64,000 nt of DNA from assembly GCA_015680685.1 (NCBI GenBank), contig MNCI01036636.1, positions 124,001-188,000 of the forward strand. Reading direction: 5' to 3'. Positions 23,680 to 35,080 of this stretch are shown here, one piece after another. Made by a program: the position numbers and the translations under genes. This DNA comes from Gnetum montanum (Eukaryota > Streptophyta > Gnetopsida > Gnetales > Gnetaceae). Numbering within the stretch: position 1 is the first letter of the stretch; each line of letters starts with the position of its first letter. The notes beneath the pieces are model-generated. The model was given only the letters and a program-made list of their open reading frames with translations. It made no database searches and had not been told where the DNA came from.

Positions 23680-23990
23680 GTAATATCACAAGTCATCATA
23701 TCATACTTGGATTGAACACTACTTTATTCATCACAAACCTAATAGGACTATGATCCATGTGGCCATAAATAGGATATCCAAGCACATAATTTCTAAATTT
23801 TTCAAGTACGTACACTACAATAATAAGCTCCTTTTCTATAGTGGTGTAACTAAGTTATGCCTCAATAATGCTTCTACTAGCATAGTGTATGTAATATGGT
23901 CTATTCTTATCATTAAGCTAAGTTAGTACTACATCTAGTGTGTAGTTTAAAGCATCTATCATAATGAAGCATTCTCCTAGTTTACTATTT
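23680..23990 (-). pseudogene. Element E RNase H domain
   Basis: Minus-strand frame reading FIMIDALNYTLDVVL, PYYIHYASRSIIEA, YTTIEKELIIVVYVLEKFRNY and HMDHSPIRFVMNK, the order of the plant Ty3 RNase H domain with its Tyr-x-x-x-Glu-Lys-Glu-Leu motif. Two stops. It begins abruptly at about 23990. The RT that should precede it is absent here, but an N-terminal RT half lies at 46922-47460 beyond the plus-strand element G, which suggests one interrupted element. Confidence 0.88.
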
Positions 23991-24035
23991 CATACTCTAG
24001 ATTGGTCTAAGCCCTAGTGTACTATTTCATACAAT

Positions 24036-24568
24036 TGTAGCATTCTTCTAGTTTACTATTTTACTTATAATAATATTTAATGTTTACTTTTCCATGAACT
24101 TTACCATTATTGTTGTTAAGAGGAATGAGTATGACTAATCTTAAGCACTTAAGTGTAATTGCTTGGTAATCTAGTACTACTATTGTTTGGTTTGCCTAGT
24201 AGTGAAGTACTTAGTAATCCTAGTAGTAGTTATATGAATCCCATGGTGTATATGGAAGGTCAGGACTGAATACTCATCACCTTAGGATAAAATAGATTTC
24301 TTTACTATTTTAGTTAGAGTTAGAAACTCTTCTTATTTCACCATTCTTCTAGGAGTAATAATGGTCCTACAACATCAACATATCATATACCTCACTTTGA
24401 GTTGAACGATACCCATAGATTTTACTAGCTCATGTGGGAAGACAATGCTCATGAACTTAAATCAATTACTAGCATAATCACATTACCTCATCCACAAGTT
24501 ACAATTTGGTCATGTGTGAACACTTGTGACTTGTATGATTGGGTGTTGGATAGCTCCATTTCTCATCA
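24036..24568 (+). mobile_element. Element G 5' LTR, 5'-truncated
   Basis: Matches 46366-46921 (the G 3' LTR) and, inversely, the element E LTR. It ends CCATTTCTCATCA at 24568. The first 310 bp or so, starting TGATAAA in the other copies, are missing. A single deletion could have removed them together with the second half of the neighbouring RT. Confidence 0.82.
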
Positions 24569-24588
24569 TTGGTGTCATTGCCAGGGAC
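24569..24588 (+). other. Element G primer-binding site
   Basis: TTGGTGTCATTGCCAGGGAC directly after the LTR. Element E has TTGGTATTGTTGCCAATGA at the same place (minus strand, 51024 downward). Both resemble the TTGGCGCCGTTGCCGGGGA-type site of plant Ty3 elements. Confidence 0.75.
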
Positions 24589-24700
24589 TAGTTAACGTAT
24601 GCTGAGTAATTGATTTCACAAAGTTTATTGTATCAAAACTCAACATTAAAATTCATAACTCTAAAATAAGAACACTTAAACAAATGTATTAAATCATAAT

Positions 24701-27110
24701 ATGGCTTCAAACAAGAATACAACATGACTTGCCAAGAAATCACAAAGAAGCAATGATAGAATCGAAGAAGAAGAAGAATGGGGGATGCCAATGTAAACAA
24801 GGATCACTTATGCTTACATTGATCCTTATCATCTAGATTTTACTTTTATCTTTCATCAAGATAGAAAAATGAGGTGGAGAGACATGCAAGGAAACATAGT
24901 CCTACCTCCATAACATGTAGTACTTAGCATGCTACAAACTACGTTAAGGAGAATAAATTTGGATCAAATTCATGAAGGGTACCATGTGACTCATCACATG
25001 ACAAGACCTTATGAACCCATAAATGAGAAAATGAGAAAAGATGCTACTATGGAAATCCAACATGCACACAACAAAGGGAAACAAGTCAAGACTTCTATTA
25101 TCTTGAAAGAACTAGAGGCTAATGCATTCATTACATAACAAGTCCAACAAAATCATGAAGAGCCTTCAAAAACATCTATCATTAGACTTGAGGAACCTAA
25201 TAAAATTCAACTTCATTCTACTCTAGCAAAGACATCTAGGAGGGAGGTTACTAACTCAAAGTATAAGTAGGACTTAAGGCCAAGAGTTTTTGTTGGACCT
25301 TACAAAGAAGAACAAAAGACTCATGAAAGGAGGACAAGCTAGAACCATTCTTTTACTATCTCATTTGCCTCATCACGATCATCAGTGGACTTTGACAGAA
25401 AGAGATATAGGTAATGAGATTATAATAAACAAAAAAGAATGACTCCTGACCACCATTCAAGACACTTTGATTCAAAAGATAAAGGATATAAGCAAAAAAG
25501 ATGAAGGGATTAAAGAGAGGATTGTGACAGGGATGTGCATAGTAGGGGGCACTACTACAACAGAGCACATGAACTCGATTATGATGATGAACCCCTGATG
25601 GAAACTCATAACATGATAAACATCAAAGAAGTTATACACATATTAACTAGGCATGTGAGGAATAGTTGTATCAAATGACTTGATATGAATAATATTCCAA
25701 GATTTGAAGGTGGTTATAATGTTGATCCACAACATCACCTCTAAGCTTTTCATAATGCCTGCATCCTATAGAACACTGAAAGTGATTGGAAGAAGTTGAA
25801 GTTATTTCCAAGAACCTGTGAAAGAGGTAAATAGTTGGTATAGATTACTTGAACTTGAATCAATCAGAAGATGGAGTACCATGGTAGAGATCTTCAATGA
25901 TAAGTACCAAACCTACTCATGGGTGTCTAACTTAAGGAAGAAAATCCAAGGATGAAAGTAAGGGACTCATGAAACCCTTGATGCAACAATGGAAAAATAC
26001 TATTCATGACTGCACATATGCCCAAGCCATGGACTCTCACAGTAAGAGCAACTAAGGCACATTGTAGATGGGTTATGAAACAAGATCAGAGAGACCCTTA
26101 GGATTTATGCCCAAGGTTGACTATCTGAAATAACTATCGATTGAATCCAAAGATTAATTGATCTAGTGGCCAAGGATGAAGGCAAATTATAACAAAGAGA
26201 GTTAGCTAAATAGTATAATAGAGATCCATCTATCAGGAAAAGGGATGCACAAGTTTGTAACACATAGGAGAATGAGATCTTGGATTAAGCAATTTAAAAG
26301 AAAACTCTACCGATCCAAAAATCTATTGTCAATGTAGTAGCATAGGTAGCAAAAATGTGAGGCTCAATCAATGAGAGAGATACAATAGCCCTAAAGATTA
26401 TAAAGGAGAGAGCAAAGCAAGCCTTTGGAAAGGGAAAAGATAAGAAAAAGAAGAAAGATCTTGGATGAAAGGACAAAGTGGCTTTAGTGGATGAGTGTTC
26501 AGACACCAGCTCCATCAATGAGGAAGGATGTGCTATGTGTCAATATGAACATACCAAGGGATGTTTTCTAGTAATGGTACATTTACAAGAAATGGGAACA
26601 TATGCACTTAATACCAAATTTGTTAAAAAGCCAATGCCTAAAAGGTTATCTTATCTTTAAGGTAACTATAGGTAGAACTTCCAACCAACATACTATCCTA
26701 GTGAAGCCTACCCATAGCCACAGGAATAGTACCATCACTAGTGGCAACAACTCCAATCGTGGGCTATGCCACCACCACCCCAACAATATCCATATCTATA
26801 GCCTAATCCTTATGGATACTATGTTCAACATCCAATCTCTCCTGGTAATGCTATTGTCCAAACTTCACAATACTATCCCACGAAGTACCATAGACCAACA
26901 CCACCAAGGATAGATCCAAACTCATGTATGCATCCATCAACAGTTGATTATTCAAATTAACATCCAACTCATTTTCCACTAGTTCCACCACCTAATATGC
27001 AAGGTGAATTGCCATCACAATCGTAGCAGAGGGAAGCTACAAGGGTAGTAAGTCTACAGATAGAGGATCTTACCAATAACACTAAGGGCTAGTCAAGGAA
27101 ATGTCCTTTC
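24701..27110 (+). pseudogene. Element G gag
   Basis: Starts MASNKNTT at 24701, as does element E's gag (MASK at 50878). The shared segment EGYHVTHHMTRPYEPI (near 24975) closely matches EGYHVTKHMTRPYQPI in E. A charged Arg/Ser-rich linker follows. The capsid-like gag domain is at about 25690-26110 (RFEGGYNVDPQHHL, LLELESIRRW, MEKYYS). A zinc-knuckle-like CAMCQYEHTKGC is at 26530-26565. A Gln/Pro/Tyr-rich tail follows. Many stops and frame changes; it is dead. It would have formed particles for element G. Confidence 0.8.
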
Positions 27111-27299
27111 TTTAGGAAAATTCCTACAAAGGATAGTAGAATTAGGACTTCATCAAGACCCACTTCTCCTACAACATATTCTCTTACCAATCCCAAGCTT
27201 CTATCATCATCAAACACAAATATGCAGATTGTCATGCTTATAGAAATCATCACAAACTAAATAAAGGTAGGACCACTCGAGAAGAAAAAAAATTGATCA

Positions 27300-27640
27300 A
27301 AGAGTTACTTTGATTTGTCTAAGAGTAGCTAGAAATTTTCCATGCAAAGCTCCATTAGAGTTAGGTTCTAGGGTATATTTCATCTCGTATGAAACATATC
27401 ACGCATGGAATCTATCATCCTTAAAGGAGTGAAATATAAGGTTGAAGCTTGCAGATTAATCTGTTTTCATTCCTTTGGAATATATAGAGGATGACCATTG
27501 TCAATGGGTGATCTTATCCAACAAACTTTCTTATAATTTATGGTAAAAATTAATATAAGGAATTTCCCATTATCATAGGGATGGCATGGCTTAGCAAAAT
27601 CAATGCTAAGTTAAGTATGAGAAATTTATCTATTGAAATC
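27300..27640 (+). pseudogene. Element G protease remnant
   Basis: The active-site segment reads KAPLELGSRVYFIS where element E has KALLDSRSGVHLIS, so the catalytic Asp is lost. The C-terminal MGMAWLSKINAKLSMRN (27570-27625) corresponds to MGIAWLSNVDAKLEIKD in E. Stops between the two pieces. The rest of G's pol is not seen after this; foreign sequence begins by 28190. Confidence 0.7.
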
Positions 27641-28189
27641 TCTAAAGAAGATAAGCATAAATCCATACACACACAATAGATTTTATGCATTACTACTAAA
27701 AAAGAAAGGTGCAATTGTAGACCAACCTTCCAAAATGTCAACATAGTCATTACACTTATCCACAACAAATGTGAAAAACAAGTGTGCACACAAGAGAGAG
27801 TAGGAGCCATTAAACTAAAGGACACCTAGTGGCTAACACTTGAGAACATTAAACTATCTAAGATATGCATGGAACAATTTGATTTACTTATTAATTCCCA
27901 TCCTAAGAAAACAAGCCTAACTAAGAACCCAAAAATGAAACTATTAAATCACAATCATACACCACTAGAAAAAGAAAACAAAAACTTAAATGATCACAAT
28001 TCCATTACCATCAAGATTACATGGGACAATAACTGAAATGTTAAATCACTAAGGATGGTAATTGAACCACCTAGAGTGTATGATCTAGGAGACCTAGAGT
28101 ACATTTTTTGAATGCTCATCCATGAGTTTAGTCATGAGGGAGATGCCTTATCTTGATTCTGGAATTATTAAGTGTTTTTCCATTTCTTT
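27641..28189. other. End of G protease region and junction; nothing else seen
   Basis: AT-rich, probably still element G up to about 28080, then an undefined junction to the minus-strand C-like leader. No terminal repeat or duplication could be placed at the junction. Confidence 0.4.
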
Positions 28190-29059
28190 TTATAATTATT
28201 TTAAATTTTAAATTTTTTGAGATATCCTTTCACATTCTTTGATATAATTTTTTCCATTCATTTCTACTTTTCCATTTCCTAAATGCTTAATATTAATTTA
28301 TGTTTTTTAATTTTTAATAATTTTTCAATTTTTGACATTTTTCATTCTTGACATCTTTTTCCAATTTTTACTATCCTTTTCATACTTTTTTTTCATGACC
28401 TTTGTAAATAATTTTAACTATTAATAAAAGAAATTAAGAATAAGGTAAGATGTAGTCCAATAAAGTGAAAATTTCTCTATGTTATCAAGACATAAGGAAC
28501 AAATTATTTGAACAATGAGACCACAACATTCATCCTTCCATTCTATTAATAAGAGGTTCTTACCATGGCCATAATAATATTTTTTCCATCATACAACTAA
28601 GAAAAAACTTGTGATTATTATGTGTAAATCGAAAAGTGAAAAACCAAGTGGGAATGTAAAGGGTATGACATCAAGGGGATTTGTGAACTCTTTTGGATTA
28701 CTTCTATTAGTTTTATCCTATTGATAGGTTGTATTATATCCTTGTAGATCTAACAAAAAATGGGAGGAAGAGTGCAAAAAGTGCTACCTTATCATGTCAA
28801 TAGAAAGACATGTTACTTGTGCTTGAAGGTAGTCCTCTAATAAGGTTGACACATAAAAATAAAACTCATTCACAGAATAAAATTCTAGGGGGCCCACTAG
28901 AAAGACATGTTACCCATGCCTCAAGGTAGGTGGCTTTTGAAGGATTTCATAAAATGATAAGTGCAATGAATAAAATCCTTTCTTAGATAATATGCTAAGT
29001 GAAAATACTTGTAGCAATACTGGTACTCTTATGATTGTAATTCCAAGAGATGAGGGAAT
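28190..29059 (-). mobile_element. C-like leader, part left of element C
   Basis: Inverse match to 21446-22160. It appears to continue 38459-40169 once element C is removed, since GCAAT ends both sides. Non-coding and A-rich on the minus strand. Confidence 0.65.
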
Positions 29060-29064
29060 GCAAT
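29060..29064. repeat. Candidate target-site duplication of element C (left)
   Basis: GCAAT immediately outside the last base of the 3' LTR, matching 38454-38458 immediately outside the 5' LTR. A five-base match at a fixed place is unlikely to be chance but not impossible. Confidence 0.6.
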
Positions 29065-30477
29065 TTGCCAAGTACTGTAAGTTGTTGAAAGTTTCATATT
29101 TTGTTCAACTGCCTACTCTATGTGGTCCTTATAATACCTACTTGTAACAAATAAAATTTTGCAAAAACATTCAAGCACAACTCCGCAATCTACTCCTAAT
29201 CTTCCCCAGAGAAAGAGATAGTTCCACAAGAAAACTAGAAATAGAGCAAGATTCGATGGAAATAGATAGAAAAGAAAGCAAAGTAGATTTGTGTAGACCT
29301 CAAGTATTTAAACAAGGTAAAATTACACGAGTAAAAACTTCACAATAAAGCTATTCCAAATACAATATCTATGAATTGTTCAAACTTCCAAGGCTCAAAT
29401 AAGCAATTTCTTCAAGACAATCCTACTATGCTACCAAAAATTGCTGCGTAAACTACCACGTACAAGACTTCATTTTGACTAGATAATAGATGTCAACGAT
29501 TGCATTCAAACAGAACCTTTGAAAGACTTGACAATTTCTGATTGAAATACCATGGAAATTCACTTTAAAGATAAAAAGAAGCTATTCTAGTCCCATCAAA
29601 ATACCAAAGATTTTCTGAACCCTCTCGACTACTGAATTGTTTAATGGCGTGACTACAAACAGAGGCTCTCTTACGATAATCCCAATAGCGGTTCCTATAC
29701 GTTGCACAATAACAAATTTTTACTGCTAAAATGGTCTTAAGGCCTTTAAACACAAGTGCTTCTATGGCAAAATTTTAATAGAAATTTCTATCGGGCAACA
29801 AGAATAGTAAGAGCAATCTAAAAATCCCAAAATTACTTGCCAAGGATGATACTATCTAAACCACTAGCTAAATAGTTTAAATAAAATAAAAAAATAAAAT
29901 ACATAACTCACAGAACTATGACAAAGAGGCTGAAATCTTTCCTTTACCAAGCCATCTTACAAGCAATCTTCTTTAAAAATCTTTCAAGATCCCAAGTGTG
30001 ATGTGTGAGACCCCATGTGATATTCCTCCTTGACCCCTGAAGCCTTTTTATAAGGCTCAAAGGTAGTTCAGTAAGTTACATATTCAAAAATATCTTACCT
30101 AAATTCTCTCCCAAGTAACTTGGCCAACCAATTAGGAGATTCCTTGCCCAACAAGTTAGGAAAGTTACAAAAAATCTTGGATGGTTGTAACCACCATAGA
30201 GATAAAAAAGGATACAGTTGACAAGTGTCTTCATGATAATCCAAATTAAAATTAATTATAAATATTATAGTTGTAACTATCATAGGAAGTTACAACTTCC
30301 ATAGGAATAATAGCCAAATGTCTCCTTTTATAGGATGTTACAAAAATATTCCATAACTATCTTTTCCTTTTTAAATCATAAAATATTTTATTTTTCTTGC
30401 AGTGATAGAAATAGTAACCATGGATTTGATATATGTATGCGTATACAACCGAAGTTATATCAGGGCCGATTCCATCT

Positions 30478-30891
30478 TCATCTTCTCTGCACTTTGTCAA
30501 CAGCGTTTTCATCTTCCATCTTTGGAGGGGAACTAGGCAGTATTCTCTTCATGGTGGAAATAAATTCTTGAATAGAATCTTCTGACATTCGCTCTTCAGA
30601 ATCCTCAATTATCATATGAACTTCAACTACTGTAGTAGGTCTAAGATTTGAAACTTGAAGCTTCTTTGCCTTGGCAATTTCAAATTGTTTTACTATTTCT
30701 AAGAACTCTCTAACCGATTCCTCATTTTGCTCACATGATGCAGACTATACTAGATAATCGAAAACCTTGCACTTTGAAGGAGCTACAGAGCCTATAGAGC
30801 CTAAGGGATCCTGAGTAGCTCCTCTGGATCGTAACAATTTGAGGACATCAAAATTTGAGAGTACCCCAACATTAGCATCCTTTATTTGCAT
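30478..30891 (-). pseudogene. RPC9 (RNA polymerase III subunit) retrocopy in the 3' LTR
   Basis: Minus-strand, 137 codons plus TGA with no intron. RPC9 (CRCP in animals) is the Rpb4-like member of the Pol III stalk and pairs with RPC8 in the nucleus. Readable order: MQIKDANVGVLSNFDVLKLL, a Ser-Arg-Gly-Ala segment, APSKCKVFDYLV, EESVREFLEIVKQFEIAKAK, SNLRPTTVVEVHMIIED and a Ser/Pro-rich end. Length and layout match the plant protein. One TAG (about 30715) stands where the second copy has Gln (CAG to TAG); otherwise it is open. The lack of introns suggests capture from mRNA. It lies in U3, in sense with the LTR promoter but upstream of the TATA box. Confidence 0.87.
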
Positions 30892-31324
30892 GGTATTCAG
30901 AGAAGCTCCATGTCCCTAGGTCTTGATAGCCCTGGAGCTAGATTAAGTTATCAATTTGACCTCTATAAATCGTGTTTCGTCCGAAAATCATTTTACATTC
31001 AGCCACGTTCCATTCCTAAAAATCATTTTATGCTTCGCTGCTGTCTTCCTTGTCCTCTGCCCACGCGCTGTGCAGCAAGGCCTTGGTGTTGACTCGCGCG
31101 TGCATGCTTAGCGCTGTAGAAATGCTCAATAAACATAGGCATAGCTGCCACTGCTGCAAGAGATCCCTCTTCCAATGCATAGGAAGGTAAGTAACGCATC
31201 CAATGATGGAGGGTTTCATCAGGATCAAACCCTAGGCACTATCTCACGCGTCTGGTGCTGAACCTCTAGATACAGTGCGCTGGAGGTCTCTTTGAACCAT
31301 GCTCTTTTTCTATTGCCATTTCAG

Positions 31325-31960
31325 GCTCCCGCATAAGCAACCTTACGGCTCTCGTCAACCTAAAATTAACTAAAAATAATTTCTATGGTCATCTTCCTTC
31401 CTGGATAGGCAGCTTCCGCAAACTGCAATTTTTGAGCTTCGCTTTCGACCAATTTAGCGGGGACATTCCAGTGTCACTTGCCAATCTCTCCCAACTCAAC
31501 TTTACACATAACGGATTGACGGGCATAGCACCTTCTTCTTGGATAGGAAAAGTATGTAGTCACATGGTTTACTTGAATGTGGAAAAATACTATTTCATAA
31601 GTGAAGACGATGTCAGCACCCATTCTTATCTTGGAAGCTCTGTCCAATTGCTCTGTCTTACAGGAACTACGTCTTTACCAGAACATGTTAACTGGAACTT
31701 TACTAGTCAATTTGGTGAGCTTCTAGCCAAATCTGTAGGACATGGATATGTTTTCCAACTTCATAACTGGAAGCATCTCTGCAAGCTTAGGAAATTTGTC
31801 TTCTCTCTATCGGCTTCAATTGGATGATAATACGTTGAGCTGCAGCATCCCTTCTCAGATTGCAAATTTGAAGTCTCTGCAGGATCCTGGTCTTTGAGAC
31901 AACAAATTGCTTGGCAAGATTTCCACTAAAATATCTCTCCTAAACCATACGTTGTAAGTG
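31325..31960 (+). pseudogene. LRR receptor-like fragment in the 3' LTR
   Basis: Plus-strand, antisense to the element. A possible acceptor TTTCAG precedes 31325. Leucine-rich repeats of the plant extracellular type follow: SNLTALVNLKL-like start, FDQFSGDIPVSLANLSQL, FTHNGLTGIAPSSW, then after a frame change SASLGNLSSLYRLQLDDNTL, CSIPSQIANLKSLQ and DNKLLGKIS. The LxxLxLxxNxLxGxIP pattern is clear. No signal peptide, membrane segment or kinase domain is present, so it is a fragment of an LRR receptor kinase or receptor-like protein. Frameshifts and a stop disable it. The second copy is at 37445-38080. Confidence 0.85.
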
Positions 31961-32339
31961 AAAGTAATCTGCTCCTTCTTCTTCACCATATTGCCTTCTC
32001 ATAATGGGCTATTCTAGATGCTTTTTCTAGTGGTAGATGACCTTGAATGTACCTGGATTTCAGGGGCATTTCATAGACCAAACAATATAACTCTCAATCC
32101 CAAGGCATTATTTAGTTTCTTCTACAAGTTGCCTTACATTCATTACCCTCCCATACCTTATGGAGGTTAACTAAATCCACTTCTTGACTTGTACATCAAT
32201 ACATGTTTGTAGATCCAGTGAATGCTTCTTTAGCACTAAAGTAGCTGGCAAAGGATTGTCACGAACTTTGAACAATTGATATGATTAGCTCCACAACCTC
32301 ACAAAGCCTGATCCATTAAATGGCCAAAATGTGCCAACA

Positions 32340-32355
32340 TTTCTGCCCCCTTTAA
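32340..32355 (-). other. Element C polypurine tract
   Basis: Minus strand TTTAAAGGGGGCAGAAA directly followed by TGTTGG. It primes plus-strand synthesis in LTR elements and fixes the 3' LTR start at 32339. Confidence 0.85.
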
Positions 32356-32553
32356 AAGCTTAAAGAAATTTATGCATGCCTCATTTTAAGACTGAACTGT
32401 ACTTGAAGCTTTTATTAAACTTTTTACAGCTGAATAAATAAATCTTTTTGGAGGAAAATTTCCATTAAACATAAGGTCTGGTGGTTTAAAAACCTCATTC
32501 ATAATAAAACAAACAAACTATACATTATCAATTCCTTTGTTCATGGACTATTC

Positions 32554-34821
32554 TTAAGATGGGAAGAGAATGGGGAGGATTACTTTGGTAGGAATCCTCA
32601 TATCTCTAATCCTCTCATAAGCAATCTCTCTATTATTTTTTGTCTTGTTAGAGTTTTCAACTTGATCCTCTTGAGATTTGTCTTCAGTAATCCTCTCATC
32701 TTCTTTCTCAAATGAATTTTCATTTTCTTGGAGTGTACAAATTTTGTTTTCAACACCACCTTTTTCAACCATCTTACTTTTTCCATTTGAAGTAATGTTA
32801 TCAATCATGAAAGGTTCACTATAGATGTATACTTGATTCGGTTTTCCTTTCTAGGGTAACCACATATGAGAATAATCGGTTGATATGTAATCTAAGAAAT
32901 TCTTACTCCAACCTCTACTCAATAAGAGACTATGTGAATTTTCTATATCTGCCACTTGAATAGTTATTCTACTTCTAATGTGAGGTTCAGAAGAAATTTC
33001 CAATAGAACATTTGGTAATTGACCCACAATCTTCACTCTACTTTTATCCACTTGAACAATCTTTCTATTTGATTTTTCAGGAATCAAACCAAGTTTCTTA
33101 CATATAGACAATGGCATTATAGTAGACGTAGCTCCAGAATCAATCAAACAATTGTGTAAGAATTTATCCTTTAATTTCATTGTCAAAAGGAAAGGAGGAG
33201 CTTCCTTGTCATACGAAGTCCTTAACTTTTCATCATTGTTAGACACATAACTTAACTCTGATTCTCTAGCTCTCCTTTTACCTTTAATGAATTCTAAAGC
33301 CTTTCTTTGCTGATCTCCTATTTGAAGCAACTGATAGAGGCTAATATTGGCTTTGACATGTTTAAGGTCTTCTATCAAATCATATTCTCCATCACCAATG
33401 AAGCTTGATCTCTTTATCCATTTATTAAAAGACTGATTTGGAGTGCTTTGCTCCACTTGATTGTCTTTACCTTTATTCTTATCCCTTCTACTTGGCTCAA
33501 AAGCTTTTCTCTTAGTAGATGGATCAGTAATAACATTTGGGGGTCTAGAAGTAGTTAGTCTTTCCTTAGATCGAAGACTATATCCATTTTCCTCATTGTT
33601 ATTACATTCTTCATCTGAAGACATATCTTCTTCAGAACTTGATAGAGAAGAAGTATCACTAGATCCATTGCTAGAAGATTTACTTGCATAATGAACACTA
33701 GATAACTCATTATCAGATTCAATATCAAGAAAGTTGGACATAATAAGATCACTTTCATCCTCATCTTCTACTAACTTAGTGTCTTGATGTTTATGCTTTC
33801 TATTTTTCCTTTCTTCCTTGATATTAACTCTTGCCAATGCTTTTTCAAGCTTCACTATTTTGTTAGACATATCTCTCATTAATTGTCCTTTTTCAGATCC
33901 TACTCTTTCATGTTCTTGCTCTATCTTAACATGAGATGGACCTGGTAAAGCTTTAAATTGAGCAAAATCTTGCATAGGAATCATAACTCTTTCTTCTCTT
34001 TTTTGAATTGCAATATTTTCTTCAGGATTCAAGTTCAACTGTTTTTCTAACTGTATAGCTTCACTAAAGTAGTCATTTAGTGTAGTTAAGTTTGGAGTTC
34101 TCCTTAACCAAATTGAAATGTTGGGGTTGACAGCCTTAAGGTAAGTTTCCTTAAGCATTTCTTCTGATGGCTTATATTGTCTTTGAAAGAGTCCACAAAT
34201 TCGTTGAAACTTAATGTTGAAATCTCTAATTGACTCTTTAACTCCTTGCTTAGCTTGCATTAGCCCACAGTATAGTTGTTGTTGATCTAATTGATTACCA
34301 AACTGGGCTAAGAAAAGATTCTTCATGTCATCCCAACTTGTAATACTATTACTTGGTAAGTTCGAATACCAAATCTGAGCCATATCCTTTAGATTTCATA
34401 CAAACAACCTACAAGCTTGATCTTGATGTTGAATATTTGCATGAGCTAAAGCTAACCCAAACATGTGAATATATTCTTCAGCTAAATAAGCTTTTTCAAG
34501 AATGAAAGGCTCAGGAAAATATTTGTAAACTACCTTAGGAATATCATTGTAGTTTTGAAATCCTAATGGTGTAACTCCTTGCCAAGGATTTTCCATTCTA
34601 TTCCCTTGGATAATTGAACTCTTAAACTTTCTAGATCTTCTCTTACGAATTGATAAACCAGATATAATGGGTGATCTTCTCGATCTTCTAGTTTTCACTC
34701 CACTACTTGTTCCCAATTCAAAATCTTTCTTTTCTTCTTCTTCTGATGAAGAATCAGTCTTAGAATCTAGAATATCTTTTGAAACTTTGAAATTTTCCAA
34801 AATATCAATATTCTTGGTCAT
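32554..34821 (-). pseudogene. Element C gag-protease, nearly open
   Basis: One 756-codon frame from ATG at 34821, broken only by TGA at 34396-34398 and TAG at 32851-32853. Order: acidic/basic N-terminus (SSSEEEEKKDFE, RSRRSP); capsid-like gag domain around the first stop (WYSNLPSNSITSWDDMKNLF, FNIKFQRICGLFQRQY); a Lys/Glu linker; a long Ser/Asp/Glu-rich region (33560-33780); and a protease at about 32860-33180 with an intact active site LIDSGATSTIMPLSICKKLG. No zinc knuckle was seen. A Glu/Lys-rich tail ends at 32554, about 200 bp before the polypurine tract, leaving no room for RT or integrase. The element is therefore non-autonomous and would need enzymes from another element. Confidence 0.9.
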
Positions 34822-34917
34822 GAACTAAAAATAGTATTTCCTAAGCCTTTATAGTAACAAAGAATTTTTGATGTGCTAAAATTATAAGGCTTATGAACCT
34901 AGAGGCTGAATTTTCAG

Positions 34918-34937
34918 CCCTCCTTCTAGCACCAAAA
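34918..34937 (-). other. Element C primer-binding site
   Basis: Minus strand TTGGTGCTAGAAGGAGGGCT, a few bases inside the 5' LTR end. The family A element has a near match at its own LTR. The tRNA is not identified. Confidence 0.6.
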
Positions 34938-35058
34938 GAACTGTTGGTGACCGTTTGGGACGTGACTGCCAATGAGTATCCTCGAACAGGATTTAGATGC
35001 CTGCTGGTTTCTGGAAAAACCAAGGCCCAGATACCTCCAAATAAACTCAGTAGTTAAT

Positions 35059-35080
35059 GTGAGTGTGTGTGTGTGTTGTT
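35059..35080. repeat. GT microsatellite
   Basis: GTGAGTGTGTGTGTGTGTTG inside the U5 end of the element C 5' LTR. The matching place in the 40 kb LTR reads GTGAGTATGTATTTGC, so the run expanded here. Confidence 0.8.

Larger units (their letters stand above)
29065..32339 (-). mobile_element. Element C 3' LTR, short at its U5 end
   Basis: On the minus strand it begins TGTTGGCACATTTTGGCC at 32339, preceded by a polypurine tract. It matches the 5' LTR (34942-38453) throughout with a shift of about 6.1 kb and roughly 5-6 percent difference by eye. It stops at 29065, about 220 bp short of the CCAACA end. It contains the RPC9 copy (30478-30891), an LRR fragment (31325-31960) and a TATA box near 30045. 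Before the polypurine tract was noticed, 30342 looked like an LTR start, but the shared sequence runs on to 32339. Confidence 0.88.

Noticed and set aside
30300-30345. TGTAACATCC taken as the start of the family C LTR
   Set aside because: The two copies stay alike for another 2 kb to 32339/38453, where TGTTGG follows a real polypurine tract. 30342 is internal to the LTR.
31970-32330. A reverse-transcriptase fragment (LFGL-stop-NAP-like text) in the C LTR
   Set aside because: Only one weak motif in a frame with many stops; neither neighbouring RT motif could be found.
33461-33691. 76-codon plus-strand Leu/Ser-rich frame
   Set aside because: Antisense of the acidic serine-rich part of element C gag.
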